The position numbers and the translations under genes were made by a program. A DNA stretch of 64,000 nt from Streptomyces sp. MP131-18 (GTDB lineage: Bacteria > Actinomycetota > Actinomycetes > Streptomycetales > Streptomycetaceae). The notes under the pieces were generated by a model. It was not told the origin of the DNA, did not search any database, and was given only the letters and a program-made list of their open reading frames with translations. Below, one piece after another: positions 1 to 10,430 of this stretch (position 1 is its first letter; every line of letters begins with the position of its first letter). The stretch is taken from contig NZ_LZNS01000001.1 of assembly GCF_001984575.1 (NCBI RefSeq), positions 62,001 to 126,000 on the forward strand, read 5' to 3'.

Positions 1-1527
<1,527 letters not shown>

Positions 1528-1594
1528 TCAATGCGAGAACCGCCGCCGGGTGGTGACTGCCTCAGCACCCCGGATGGGTGATCGGCAGTCGGGT

Positions 1595-1608
1595 TGGGAG
1601 CGCTCCCA
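1595..1608. promoter_or_regulatory. CebR-type cellulose operator 1
   Basis: TGGGAGCGCTCCCA, a perfect 14-bp palindrome identical to the known CebR/CelR consensus for cellulolytic genes of Streptomyces and Thermobifida. It lies upstream of the GH9 cellulase on the minus strand. CebR normally represses until cellobiose or cellotriose is bound. Confidence 0.93.
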
Positions 1609-1921
1609 CCCGGCGGCGGCGGCTTTATCGTCCGGAGCCGACATGGCCCCGTCAATACTCTGATCGCTTTCGACTTCGAACGGTTCACGCCCGGAGTCGC
1701 CGCACCCGCCCCGGATGACTTCACGACCCGTCGACACGGTCATCCGGGGCGGGGGTCCGTTCCGCACCTGTTCGTCCCTGACAGGCGCGGAACGGGCGGC
1801 ACCCGCTGCCCACCGGACACCCCCTCCCGCAGGGGGTCCGGAGCGGCTGACACCACGGCAGGAAGCGGGGGCTGCGATCAGCTGCCGGCGCGCGTCCCAG
1901 GCGGTGACGCGCGCCGCGGGT

Positions 1922-2149
1922 TCACAGTCCCGCTCCCCGGCTGCGCCGGTTGAACGAGCTGCGACGGTTGACTTCCTGTATCCGCGTGCGGAGCGGCGGA
2001 CGCCGATCCGCGGTGCTCCTGTCGTCCGGCCGCGGACACTGGTCCGCGGCCGCGTTCTCCTCCGGCCCGGCCCGGCCCTCGCGTCCGGGCGGCCGGCCGC
2101 CACGCCAGGCGACCTGGCAGACGGCGGAAATGCCTTGGGGGGGTGGCAT
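1922..2149 (-). pseudogene. Possible remnant of a second cellulase-type gene behind CebR box 2
   Basis: Downstream of the second CebR box, in minus-strand orientation, the sequence mirrors the GH9 leader: a GGCGG(T/C)GGTTCTCG block, then GAGAAGGGCC, then ATG followed by (C/T)CACCCCCC. The ATG at 2149 opens a frame of about 75 codons that resembles no secreted enzyme. An overlapping frame reads like an Arg-rich signal-peptide start. I see no intact product. Either this is the residue of a decayed or deleted second cellulase, or only the promoter was duplicated. A real small gene is less likely. Confidence 0.35.
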
Positions 2150-2221
2150 GTTTGCGGCCCTTCTCGATCCTGTGCATGGGTACGAGAACCACCGCCGAGC
2201 GAGAGCGAACCGCACGGCCAA

Positions 2222-2235
2222 TGGGAGCGCTCCCA
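2222..2235. promoter_or_regulatory. CebR-type cellulose operator 2
   Basis: A second perfect TGGGAGCGCTCCCA, about 615 bp from the first, followed at 2259 by a degenerate half copy (TGGGAGCGC then GT). No intact cellulase gene is attached to it. It sits ahead of the leader-like sequence on the minus strand, and the next gene on the other side is an unrelated DUF protein facing the box. Confidence 0.88.
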
Positions 2236-2448
2236 CTCAGCGGTAATGTCCCTCATAGTGGGAGCGCGTCAGGCTTCCGTCAACACCCGGCGCATTCCTT
2301 TTTCAAACAGAGAAACCGCCGGGAGGGCCGCGCCGATCCGCGCGGCCACAGGGAAGTGAACGGGCTCGGGCCCCAACAGGGTTGTTTACGCACGTGAGCG
2401 GGCCGCCCGGCTTCGTTGGTTGAACCCGGCCGGCCGGGGCCGGCGGAG

Positions 2449-2988
2449 TTATGCCGGACGGGGTCGCGCGTTCCGCAGCCTGATGCCGCTGAAGCCGAGG
2501 GTGCTCGCGGTTACCGCTTCCCAGAACTCCCAGAGGTTGTCCAGCACGCGCAGTTGTATCCCGGCGTCCCGGTGAAGCGCGAGGAGATCCCCGACGGGCT
2601 CGGGCGGACCCAGGGGGTGGACGCTCCGCGTCGCGACGACCGCGTGCGGCACCGGTTCGCCGATGGGCCGGAACGGGCCCGCGGGCAGCCGGTATGCGAA
2701 CAGCCGCACGGTGCGGAGCCGCTCCAGCCAGCCGTACTCGATGGCGTGCACCCGACGACCGCCGCCCGGGCCCACGATGCGCAGCAGGTCGTCCTCGGTC
2801 GTGCCGGGGACGGCCCACGCCATGGCTCTGGGGCAGGCGCGCGGGAACCAGTAGCCGGGGGCGCGTGCGGCATCGACCGCCCAGACGTACGCCTCGGAAC
2901 CGCGGCTGGTGGCCGCGACGTGCGGGTGGAAGAGGGTGAGGGTGGGGTCCTCGGAAAAATGGAGGACTTCACCGGGGCGCGGGCGCAT
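2449..2988 (-). CDS. DUF6886-like conserved hypothetical protein
   Basis: A 179-residue cytosolic protein that I match, from memory, to the DUF6886 family of actinobacteria. Characteristic pieces are GEVLHFSEDP at residues 6-15, HPHVAAT, YVWAVDAARAPGYWFPRACPRAMAW in the middle, HAIEYGWL, and GFSGIRLRNA at the C-terminus. There is no signal or membrane segment. The function is unknown. The frame stays open upstream to 3234, but that extension is low-complexity Arg/Ala sequence, so the ATG at 2988 (MRPRPGE) is chosen. It is transcribed away from the ABC exporter genes and towards the orphan CebR box. Confidence 0.8.
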   Translation of the reverse strand: MRPRPGEVLHFSEDPTLTLFHPHVAATSRGSEAYVWAVDAARAPGYWFPRACPRAMAWAVPGTTEDDLLRIVGPGGGRRVHAIEYGWLERLRTVRLFAYRLPAGPFRPIGEPVPHAVVATRSVHPLGPPEPVGDLLALHRDAGIQLRVLDNLWEFWEAVTASTLGFSGIRLRNARPRPA

Positions 2989-3373
2989 GTCGGAGTTTGT
3001 ACCGCATGCGCCGCAGCGGCCGACACGAACGCTGCCGCAGCGGCCGGAGGGGCAACGGTGCGCCGGACGACGGCCCGGCAGGGCGGCGCCGGGTGACGGG
3101 AACGCGCCGGGCGCGCCCGCCCGTGGCCGCGGCGCGGCGGGCGGCCGCCGCAATGCTTTTCGGCGCTTTGCAGCGAGGCTTGCCGACGATTTTCGGACAG
3201 CCGCCCGGCGTGCGCCGCCGCGTGGACAGTTCATACAATCAGCACGTCACGGACACACTCGGGTGGGTGGCGAAAACCGCGCATGCCCAGGAAAAACCCG
3301 TTGATTTTCGGCACGAACGGCCGTGACTCTTTCCAGGTTGCCCAGTTCCACCTCGCACTGACTCTGGGATGTC
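2989..3373. other. Divergent intergenic region, no gene seen
   Basis: About 385 bp between the divergent DUF6886 and ABC exporter genes. Around 3190-3340 it is less G+C-rich than its surroundings, as expected of a two-way promoter region. I see no convincing palindrome or RNA. Confidence 0.5.
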
Positions 3374-5158
3374 ATGCACATTCGCGATCTTCCGCATACC
3401 GACCCCGGCGACCCGGACACGCGATCCGGGTTCCGGTTCCTGGTCTGGTTGTTCCGACGTCAGCTGGGGGGTCAGCTCAAGGCCCTGAGCTGGGGCACCC
3501 TGCACATGGCGTGCATCGCCATGCTTCCGATCAGCATGGGCCTGGCGGTGGAGTCCGTGGTGGACGAGTCCGGCGGCCGGCTGGCCATGACCGGACTTCT
3601 GCTGCTCGGCGTCACGCTGGTCATGGCGTTCGCCGACACCATGCTGCACCGTTCCGCGGTGACCAACTGGATCACCGCGGCGGCCCGCGTGCAGCAGCTG
3701 CTCGCGCGCCGCACCGCCGAGCTCGGCGGCGTGCTGACCCGGCAGGTCGCGGCCGGTGAGGTGGTCAAGGTGTCCACCGGGGACGTCGAAAAGATCGGCT
3801 GGTTCGTCGAGTCGTTCTCGCGTTTCGCCGCCGCCGTGGTCGTGACCCTGGGCGTCTGCGCAGGGCTGATCGTGTATGAGCCGCAGCTCGGGCTCATCGT
3901 GCTCGCCGGTATCGCGGCCGTGGTGCTGACCGTCTGGCCGCTCCTGCCCGCCGCGACCCGGAGGGCCGACCGGGAGCGCAGCAAGTCGGGGCGGGCGACG
4001 GAGCTGGCGTCCGACACGGTGGCGGGGCTACGGGTGCTGCGCGGCATCGGCGGCGAGGAATTGTTCCTCGACCGTTACCGTCGCGCCTCCCAGGAGGTGC
4101 GGTCCGCCTCGGTGCACAACGCCCGGATGTGGTCGCTGATCGACGCGCTCCAAGTCGTCATGCCGGGACTGCTGATGATCGTGGTGGTGTGGCAGGGTGC
4201 CCGGCTCGCCCTGGACGGTCGGCTCTCCGCCGGCGAGCTGGTCACCATCTACAGCTCGGTCAGCTTCCTGCTGTTTCCGCTCCGGCTGTTCCAGGAGGCG
4301 GCGATGGCCTTCACCTTCTCCCGGCCGTCCGCGAGGCGCGCGGTGCGCGTCCTCGGCCTCGCCCGCGAGGCGGGCCGCGGTTCGGCGGGCGGCCAGGACC
4401 GGGCGGGTCCGGCCGAGCCCCCGAGCGGCGACATGCACGATCCGGCCACCGGACTGCTGGTTCCGGCGGGACGGCTGACCGCCGTGGTGTGCGGCGATCC
4501 GAACTTCGCCGAGCGGCTGGCCGGCCGGCTCGGCGGGCACCCGGTCGAGGGCGGGGGCGAGCCGTCGGCGCTGCTCGGCGGCGTGGCCCTGGACGAGGTG
4601 CCGCTCGCTGTGGCACGCACCGCGGTGCTGGTGCAGGACAAGGACCCGGTGCTGCTGTCCGGCACGCTGCACGAACTACTGTCGGTGCCCGCCTCGGGCC
4701 GGGTGTCCGCGGGTGAGGCCCTGCGCACGGCGCAGTGCCACGACGTGCTCGCGGCGCTCGCGCGTGCCTCGGCGGACGGCAGCGGCGACCCGATGCGCAC
4801 CCGCATCACCGAGCGGGGCCGCTCCCTCTCCGGCGGCCAGCGGCAGCGCCTGGCGCTGGCCCGTTCGCTGCTGACCGACCCGGAGGTGCTGGTGCTGGAC
4901 GAACCGACGTCGGCCGTCGACTCGCACACGGAGGCCAGGATCGCGGAGAGCCTGCGCGGTCTGCGGTCGGGCCGGACGACCGTGGTGTTCACGTCGAGTC
5001 CGCTGCTGCTGGACCGCGCGGACCTCGTGGCCTTCGTGCACGAGGGTGCGGTGTTCGCCACCGCGTCGCACCGCGAGCTGCTGCGCAGCACCCCCGAGTA
5101 CCGCGCGGTGGTCACGCGCGAGCCCGAGTCCGCTCAACTTGCCGAGGAGACCGCGTGA
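3374..5158 (+). CDS. ABC exporter half-transporter, NBD with lost Walker A
   Basis: 594 residues: six-helix transmembrane domain (about 35-315), then a nucleotide-binding domain. It forms one half of a heterodimeric exporter with the gene overlapping it by four bases. The NBD is unusual. Where the P-loop GxxGxGKS should be it reads CGDPNFAE (373-380), and the switch histidine is replaced by Ser in VVFTSSPLLLDRADLV (about 541). The Q-loop (VQDKDPV), signature LSGGQ (485-489) and Walker B with catalytic Glu (VLVLDEP, E510) are intact. It should therefore donate a good signature to its partner while its own nucleotide site is catalytically dead. The substrate cannot be told from sequence. Confidence 0.92.
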   Translation: MHIRDLPHTDPGDPDTRSGFRFLVWLFRRQLGGQLKALSWGTLHMACIAMLPISMGLAVESVVDESGGRLAMTGLLLLGVTLVMAFADTMLHRSAVTNWITAAARVQQLLARRTAELGGVLTRQVAAGEVVKVSTGDVEKIGWFVESFSRFAAAVVVTLGVCAGLIVYEPQLGLIVLAGIAAVVLTVWPLLPAATRRADRERSKSGRATELASDTVAGLRVLRGIGGEELFLDRYRRASQEVRSASVHNARMWSLIDALQVVMPGLLMIVVVWQGARLALDGRLSAGELVTIYSSVSFLLFPLRLFQEAAMAFTFSRPSARRAVRVLGLAREAGRGSAGGQDRAGPAEPPSGDMHDPATGLLVPAGRLTAVVCGDPNFAERLAGRLGGHPVEGGGEPSALLGGVALDEVPLAVARTAVLVQDKDPVLLSGTLHELLSVPASGRVSAGEALRTAQCHDVLAALARASADGSGDPMRTRITERGRSLSGGQRQRLALARSLLTDPEVLVLDEPTSAVDSHTEARIAESLRGLRSGRTTVVFTSSPLLLDRADLVAFVHEGAVFATASHRELLRSTPEYRAVVTREPESAQLAEETA

Positions 5159-6936
5159 TCGGCTTGAAACCGCCGGAGTACGACCCGGCCTCCACCGAGC
5201 ATGCGACGACGCTGCCGGTGGCCGGCCGGACGACTGTCCGTGCCTACGTGGGCGAACTGATCCGCCGGCACCGGCGCGCGTTCCTTGTCCTGGTGGGCGT
5301 CAACTCGATCGCCGTGCTGGCATCCATGATCGGCCCTTATCTGCTGGGCGGAGTGGTCCAGGACCTCTCGGACGGGGTGCGGGAGCTGCATCTGGAGCGG
5401 ACGGTCGCGGTGTTCGCGGTCGCGCTCGCCGTGCAGGCGTTCTTCGTGCGCATGGTGCGGCTGCGCGGCGCCGTGCTCGGGGAACGGATGCTGGCGGACC
5501 TGCGGGAGGACTTCCTGATCCGGTCCGTGGGGCTTCCGCCGGGCGTACTCGAGCGCGCGGGAACGGGCGATCTGCTGGCGCGGATCAACACCGACGTGGA
5601 CCGCCTGTCGAAGGCGATGCGCGAGGCCGTGCCGCAGATGTCCATCGCGGTGGTGTGGACCGCGCTGCTGCTGGGCGGCATCGTGGTGACGGCGCCCCCG
5701 CTGATCCTGGCCGTGGTGCTGGCGGTGCCGATCCTGCTCGTCGTGTGCGTCTGGTACTTCCGGCGGGCGCCGGCGGGCTACCGTTCCGAGTCGGCCGGCT
5801 ATGCGGCCGTCGCCGGGGCGCTGGCGGAGACCGTCGACGCCGGGCGGACCATCGAGGCGCATCGCCTGGAAAGCGCACGGATCGAGCTGTCGGACCGGCG
5901 CGTGGCCCAGTGGACCGCGTGGGAGCGGTACACCTTGTGGCTGCGTTCGCTGCTGATTCCGGCGATCAACATTTACCACGCGCTGACGCTGACCGGCGTG
6001 CTGCTGATCGGCGGCGCGTTCGTCCTCCAGGGCTGGATGACGGTGGGCCAGCTGACGACGGGTGCGCTGCTCGGGCAGATGCTGGTCGAGCCGGTGGGGA
6101 TGATTCTGCGCTGGCTCGATGAGCTCCAGGTCGCCCAGGTGTCGTTGGCGCGGCTCGTAGGAGTGCGGGAGATCGAGGACGAGGGGGGCGACCTGTCGGT
6201 GTCGCCGGAGGGGCGCGACCTCGCGGCGGATCAGGTGCGCTTCGGCTACCTGGCCGGGTCGGACGTGCTTCACGAGGTGTCGCTCGGTGTGCCGCCCGGG
6301 ACGCGGATGGCGCTGGTCGGCCCCTCGGGCGCGGGCAAGTCGACCCTCGGCCGGCTGCTGGCGGGGATCTACGCCCCGCGGGTCGGCGCGGTGACGCTGG
6401 GCGGCGCCCGGTTGTCGGGCATGACGGCGGAGCGGGTGCGGGAACACGTGGCGCTGGTCAATCAGGAGCACCACGTCTTCGTCGGGCCGCTGCGCGACAA
6501 TCTGCTGCTGGCCAGGACCGACGCCACCGACGCGGAACTGTGGGCGTCGCTGACGGCCGTGGACGCACACACGTGGGTGCGGGAGCTGCCGGACGGACTC
6601 GACACGGAGGTGGGCTCGGGCGGGCTGACCGTGTCCCCGGCCCAGGCACAGCAGATCGCGCTCGCGCGGCTGGTGCTCGCCGACCCGCACACCCTGGTGC
6701 TCGACGAGGCCACCTCCCTGCTCGACCCGCGCGCCGCCCGGCATCTGGAGCGGTCACTGGCCCGGGTGCTGGAGGGGCGCACGGTCATCGCCATCGCCCA
6801 CCGGCTGCACACGGCACACGATGCGGATGTGATCGCGGTCGTGGAGGACGGGCGCATCAGCGAACTGGGCAGTCACGACGAGCTGGTGGCCGCCGACGGC
6901 GCCTACGCGGCGCTGTGGCGGTCCTGGCACGGGTGA
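5155..6936 (+). CDS. ABC exporter half-transporter, NBD with lost signature motif
   Basis: 593 residues from the GTG at 5155, whose GTGA overlap with the previous stop implies translational coupling. A transmembrane domain (about 35-310) is followed by an NBD with canonical Walker A GPSGAGKST (389-397), Q-loop (VNQEHHV), Walker B LVLDEAT and H-loop AHRLHTAHDAD. The ABC signature is degenerate: LTVSPAQAQQ (VSPAQ, 493-497) instead of LSGGQ. Paired with the first subunit, this P-loop plus the partner's LSGGQ makes one competent ATP site, and the opposite site lacks both elements. This matches asymmetric heterodimeric type IV exporters such as TM287/288, with the degenerate half unusually decayed. 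Confidence 0.93.
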   Translation: MIGLKPPEYDPASTEHATTLPVAGRTTVRAYVGELIRRHRRAFLVLVGVNSIAVLASMIGPYLLGGVVQDLSDGVRELHLERTVAVFAVALAVQAFFVRMVRLRGAVLGERMLADLREDFLIRSVGLPPGVLERAGTGDLLARINTDVDRLSKAMREAVPQMSIAVVWTALLLGGIVVTAPPLILAVVLAVPILLVVCVWYFRRAPAGYRSESAGYAAVAGALAETVDAGRTIEAHRLESARIELSDRRVAQWTAWERYTLWLRSLLIPAINIYHALTLTGVLLIGGAFVLQGWMTVGQLTTGALLGQMLVEPVGMILRWLDELQVAQVSLARLVGVREIEDEGGDLSVSPEGRDLAADQVRFGYLAGSDVLHEVSLGVPPGTRMALVGPSGAGKSTLGRLLAGIYAPRVGAVTLGGARLSGMTAERVREHVALVNQEHHVFVGPLRDNLLLARTDATDAELWASLTAVDAHTWVRELPDGLDTEVGSGGLTVSPAQAQQIALARLVLADPHTLVLDEATSLLDPRAARHLERSLARVLEGRTVIAIAHRLHTAHDADVIAVVEDGRISELGSHDELVAADGAYAALWRSWHG

Positions 6937-6964
6937 TCCGCGCCGCCACGGCGCAGGCGGGTGC

Positions 6965-6990
6965 GGCCCGGCTCTTTGCGGGGCCGGGCC
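6965..6990 (+). terminator. Hairpin after the ABC exporter operon
   Basis: GGCCCGGC (6965-6972) and GCCGGGCC (6983-6990) form an 8-bp stem with a 10-nt loop, 28 bp past the exporter stop and before the convergent DUF457 gene. There is no U-tract, as is common in streptomycetes. Confidence 0.7.
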
Positions 6991-7004
6991 GTGCTCGCCC
7001 CGGA

Positions 7005-7793
7005 TCAGGCGCCCATGACGACGGCGCCGACTCCGCCCGCGGCTCCGAGGATCATGAACGCGGGCATCAGCACCCGGTTCTCCACCCAGGCTCCGGCGCG
7101 GAAGCGCATGAAGCGGGGCGGGCCTATGGGGTACCAGCGCCTGCCCGCTATCGGCAGCGGCCACAGCATCGGGCAGCCGGATATGGTCAGGGAGTCGCCG
7201 AGGGTGTGGACGATCGAGCCCAGGATGATGGGCAGGCCGAGCCACAGGTAGGGCTCTCCGTCGAAGAGCCAGTCCGAGCCGTTGCCCGGCTGGTCGAGCA
7301 CGCCGGCCAGGAGCCAGGCGCTCGTCGCGCCCAGCAGCCACACCAGGACGTCGCTGGAGACGCGGGCCATGCGCCACAGCAGCCCCTCGACGGCCAGCAC
7401 CATGTGAATGAACAGGATGATCAGCACGGCCCAGCGGCCCCAGGTGATGGCGGCGAAGGAGAAGCCTGCTCCGATCAGCACCGCCCATATCCACGTGTGG
7501 GTGAGGGTGCGGTGGCCGCCGGTGCGGCGGCGGTCCTTCCTGCCGCGGGTCGCGTTGTAGACCCGCTCGGAGATCTTGTCGATGAGCCCGGCCAGGAGCT
7601 TGGATATGGGTCCGAAGGCTCGGGAGATGGTGGCGGATTTCTGATCGAGGTCGGGGGCGAGCGCCGCCCCCGCACAGATCAGCGTGCCCGCCACGAGTAC
7701 CGGCCAGGGCATGGCATGGTCCGCCCATGCGGCGGCGGCCCCGACCCCCAGCCAGGCCATTGCTCCGGACAGTGAGTGCGCCGGTCCCATCAT
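7005..7793 (-). CDS. DUF457/YdjM-family integral membrane metal-dependent hydrolase
   Basis: 262 residues with several hydrophobic segments. The family signature is a set of conserved His/Asp residues near the membrane. Here they are PAHSLSG near the N-terminus, CAGAALAPDLDQKS (about 38-51), GHRTLTHTW (about 94-102), and SIVHTLGDSLTISG in the C-terminal half, followed by WPLPIAGRRWYPIG. Members are annotated as inner-membrane metal-dependent hydrolases of the YdjM/LexA-regulated type, with no proven substrate. A double ATG (7793 and 7790) follows a GGGGCGGGG stretch. It is divergent from the helicase gene, 123 bp away. Confidence 0.88.
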   Translation of the reverse strand: MMGPAHSLSGAMAWLGVGAAAAWADHAMPWPVLVAGTLICAGAALAPDLDQKSATISRAFGPISKLLAGLIDKISERVYNATRGRKDRRRTGGHRTLTHTWIWAVLIGAGFSFAAITWGRWAVLIILFIHMVLAVEGLLWRMARVSSDVLVWLLGATSAWLLAGVLDQPGNGSDWLFDGEPYLWLGLPIILGSIVHTLGDSLTISGCPMLWPLPIAGRRWYPIGPPRFMRFRAGAWVENRVLMPAFMILGAAGGVGAVVMGA

Positions 7794-7916
7794 GGCTGCG
7801 GCCCCGCCCCTTCTTCTGTTCTGTGCTACCCCGTCGGCGGCACAGCGTAGTGCCAGTCGATCTTCGCCGTACGGGCCGGTTCCCCGTCGGGGGCCGGGTG
7901 CGGGCAGTATGGACCG

Positions 7917-10430
7917 GTGACCCTTATCGATCAGATGCCGACGGCCAGCGACCCGGATGCCCTTTTCGACGCCTTCTCGTCGTGGGCGGAGGAGCGGGGG
8001 ATCTCCCTTTATCCCGCTCAGGAGGAGGCGCTGATCGAAGTGGTCTCCGGGGCGAACGTCGTCCTGTCCACTCCGACGGGCTCGGGGAAGTCTCTGGTGG
8101 CGGCCGGCGCGCACTTCGCGGCTCTCGCACGGGACGAGGTGACGTTCTATACGGCTCCGATCAAGGCCCTGGTCTCCGAGAAGTTTTTCGATCTGTGCAA
8201 ACTCTTCGGCACGGAAAACGTCGGGATGCTCACCGGTGACGCCTCCGTCAATGCCGATGCCCCCGTGATCTGCTGCACCGCCGAGGTCCTCGCCTCGATC
8301 GCGCTGCGGGACGGCGCGCAGGCCGACATCGGCCAGGTGGTGATGGACGAATTCCACTTCTACGCCGAGCCGGACCGGGGCTGGGCGTGGCAGATTCCGC
8401 TGCTCGAACTGCCGCAGGCGCAGTTCGTCCTGATGTCCGCCACGCTCGGCGACATGTCCCGTTTCGAGGAGGACCTGACGCGCCGTACCGGGCGGCAGAC
8501 GACGGTGGTGCGGTCGGCCACACGTCCGGTGCCCCTGAGCTACGAGTACCGGACGACGGCGCTGACCGAGACGCTGACGGAGCTGCTGGAGACGCATCAG
8601 GCGCCGGTGTACATCGTGCACTTCACGCAGGCCCAGGCCGTCGAGCGGGCCCAGGCGCTGACGAGCATCAACATGTGCACGCGCGCGGAGAAGGACGAAA
8701 TCGCCGCGCTCATCGGCAATTTCCGCTTCACCACCAAATTCGGCAGGAATCTCTCCCGGTACGTGCGGCACGGCATCGGGGTGCATCACGCCGGGATGCT
8801 GCCGAAGTACCGCAGACTGGTGGAAAAGCTGGCGCAGGCGGGTCTGCTGAAGGTCATCTGCGGGACCGACACACTCGGGGTCGGCGTCAACGTCCCCATT
8901 CGCACAGTGCTGTTCACCGCGCTCACCAAGTACGACGGCAGCCGTGTCCGGGTGCTGCGGGCCCGCGAGTTTCACCAGATCGCCGGGCGGGCGGGGCGGG
9001 CGGGGTTCGACACCTCCGGTTTTGTCGTGGCGCAGGCGCCCGAGCACGTCGTGGAGAACGAGAAGGCGCTCGCCAAGGCGGGCGACGATCCGAAGAAGCG
9101 CCGCAAAGTGGTCCGGAAGAAGCCGCCGGAGGGCTTCATCAACTGGAGCGAGGACACCTTCCAGAGGCTGATCACCGCCGATCCGGAGCCGCTGACCTCC
9201 CGTTTCCGCGTCACCCACACGATGCTGCTGTCGATCATCGCGCGTCCGGGCGATGCCTTCGACGCGATGCGGCGGCTGCTCGAGGACAATCACGAGCCCC
9301 GTCGGCAGCAGCTGCGGCACATCCGCCGCGCCATCGCCATCTACCGCTCGCTGCTGGACGGCGGGATCGTGGAGCGCCTGGAGCAGCCCGACGAGCAGGG
9401 CCGCATCGTGCGGCTGACCGTGGATCTCCAGGCCGACTTCGCGCTGAACCAGCCCCTGTCGACGTTTGCGCTGGCCGCGTTCGAGCTGCTTGATCCGGAA
9501 TCTCCTTCCTATGCGCTGGACATGGTCTCCGTCGTGGAGTCCACGCTGGACGATCCGCGCCAGATCCTCGCCGCCCAGCAGAACAAGGCCAGGGGCGAGG
9601 CGGTGGCCGCCATGAAGGCCGAGGGCGTCGAGTACGAGGAGCGGATGGAGCGGCTGATGGACATCAGCCATCCCCGCCCGTTGGAGGAGTTGCTCTTCCA
9701 CGCCTTCGGCGTCTACCGCAAGAGCCATCCGTGGGTCGGTGACCACCCGCTCTCCCCCAAGTCGGTCGTGCGTGACATGTACGAGCGGGCCATGACGTTC
9801 TCCGAGCTGGTCTCGCACTACGAGCTGGCACGCACCGAGGGCATCGTGCTGCGCTACCTCGCCGGCGCCTACAAGGCCCTGGAGCACACCGTGCCGGAGG
9901 ACCTGAAGTCCGAGGACTTCCAGGACATCACCGCCTGGCTCGGCGAGCTGGTGCGCCAGGTGGACTCCAGCCTCCTCGACGAGTGGGAGCAGCTGGCGAA
10001 TCCGGAGAGCGAGGACGCCACCGAGGCTCAGGACCGGGCCGACCAGGTGCGGCCGGTGACCGCGAACGCCCGCGCCTTCCGGGTGCTGGTGCGCAATGCC
10101 CTCTTCCGCCGGGTGGAGCTGGCGGCGCTGGACCGGACCGGCGAACTGGGCGAGCTGGACGGCGAGTCGGGCTGGAACGCGGACGCCTGGGCGGCGGCGT
10201 TGGAGGACTACTGGCAGGAGTACGACGAAATCGGCACCGGCCCGGACGCCAGGGGCCCGCGGCTGCTGAATATCGAGGAGCGGCCCGAGGACGGCCTGTG
10301 GCGCGTGCGGCAGACCTTCGCCGATCCGGCGGGAGACCACGACTGGGGCATCTCCGCCGAGGTGGATCTGACCGCGTCGGACGCGGAGGGACGTGCGGTG
10401 ATCAAGGTCATGGACGTCGGACAGCTCTGA
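7917..10430 (+). CDS. DEAD/DEAH-box (Ski2-like) helicase with C-terminal DUF3516
   Basis: 837 residues, GTG start. An ATP-dependent nucleic-acid helicase of superfamily 2. Motif I is TPTGSGKS (52-59), motif II DEFH (about 143), motif III SAT, and motif VI QIAGRAGRAG, with YIVHFTQAQA and GVHHAGMLPKYR in the second RecA-like domain. The last 350 or so residues match the DUF3516 region that follows this helicase core in actinobacteria. Relatives include RNA helicases acting with exonucleases, but the substrate of this subfamily is unknown. Its 3' end overlaps the convergent DUF6397 gene by 23 bp. Confidence 0.93.
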   Translation: MTLIDQMPTASDPDALFDAFSSWAEERGISLYPAQEEALIEVVSGANVVLSTPTGSGKSLVAAGAHFAALARDEVTFYTAPIKALVSEKFFDLCKLFGTENVGMLTGDASVNADAPVICCTAEVLASIALRDGAQADIGQVVMDEFHFYAEPDRGWAWQIPLLELPQAQFVLMSATLGDMSRFEEDLTRRTGRQTTVVRSATRPVPLSYEYRTTALTETLTELLETHQAPVYIVHFTQAQAVERAQALTSINMCTRAEKDEIAALIGNFRFTTKFGRNLSRYVRHGIGVHHAGMLPKYRRLVEKLAQAGLLKVICGTDTLGVGVNVPIRTVLFTALTKYDGSRVRVLRAREFHQIAGRAGRAGFDTSGFVVAQAPEHVVENEKALAKAGDDPKKRRKVVRKKPPEGFINWSEDTFQRLITADPEPLTSRFRVTHTMLLSIIARPGDAFDAMRRLLEDNHEPRRQQLRHIRRAIAIYRSLLDGGIVERLEQPDEQGRIVRLTVDLQADFALNQPLSTFALAAFELLDPESPSYALDMVSVVESTLDDPRQILAAQQNKARGEAVAAMKAEGVEYEERMERLMDISHPRPLEELLFHAFGVYRKSHPWVGDHPLSPKSVVRDMYERAMTFSELVSHYELARTEGIVLRYLAGAYKALEHTVPEDLKSEDFQDITAWLGELVRQVDSSLLDEWEQLANPESEDATEAQDRADQVRPVTANARAFRVLVRNALFRRVELAALDRTGELGELDGESGWNADAWAAALEDYWQEYDEIGTGPDARGPRLLNIEERPEDGLWRVRQTFADPAGDHDWGISAEVDLTASDAEGRAVIKVMDVGQL

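Noticed and set aside
3374..6936. Biosynthetic gene cluster around the ABC exporter
   Set aside because: Neighbours are a DUF6886 protein and a DUF457 protein. No synthase, tailoring or precursor gene is present.
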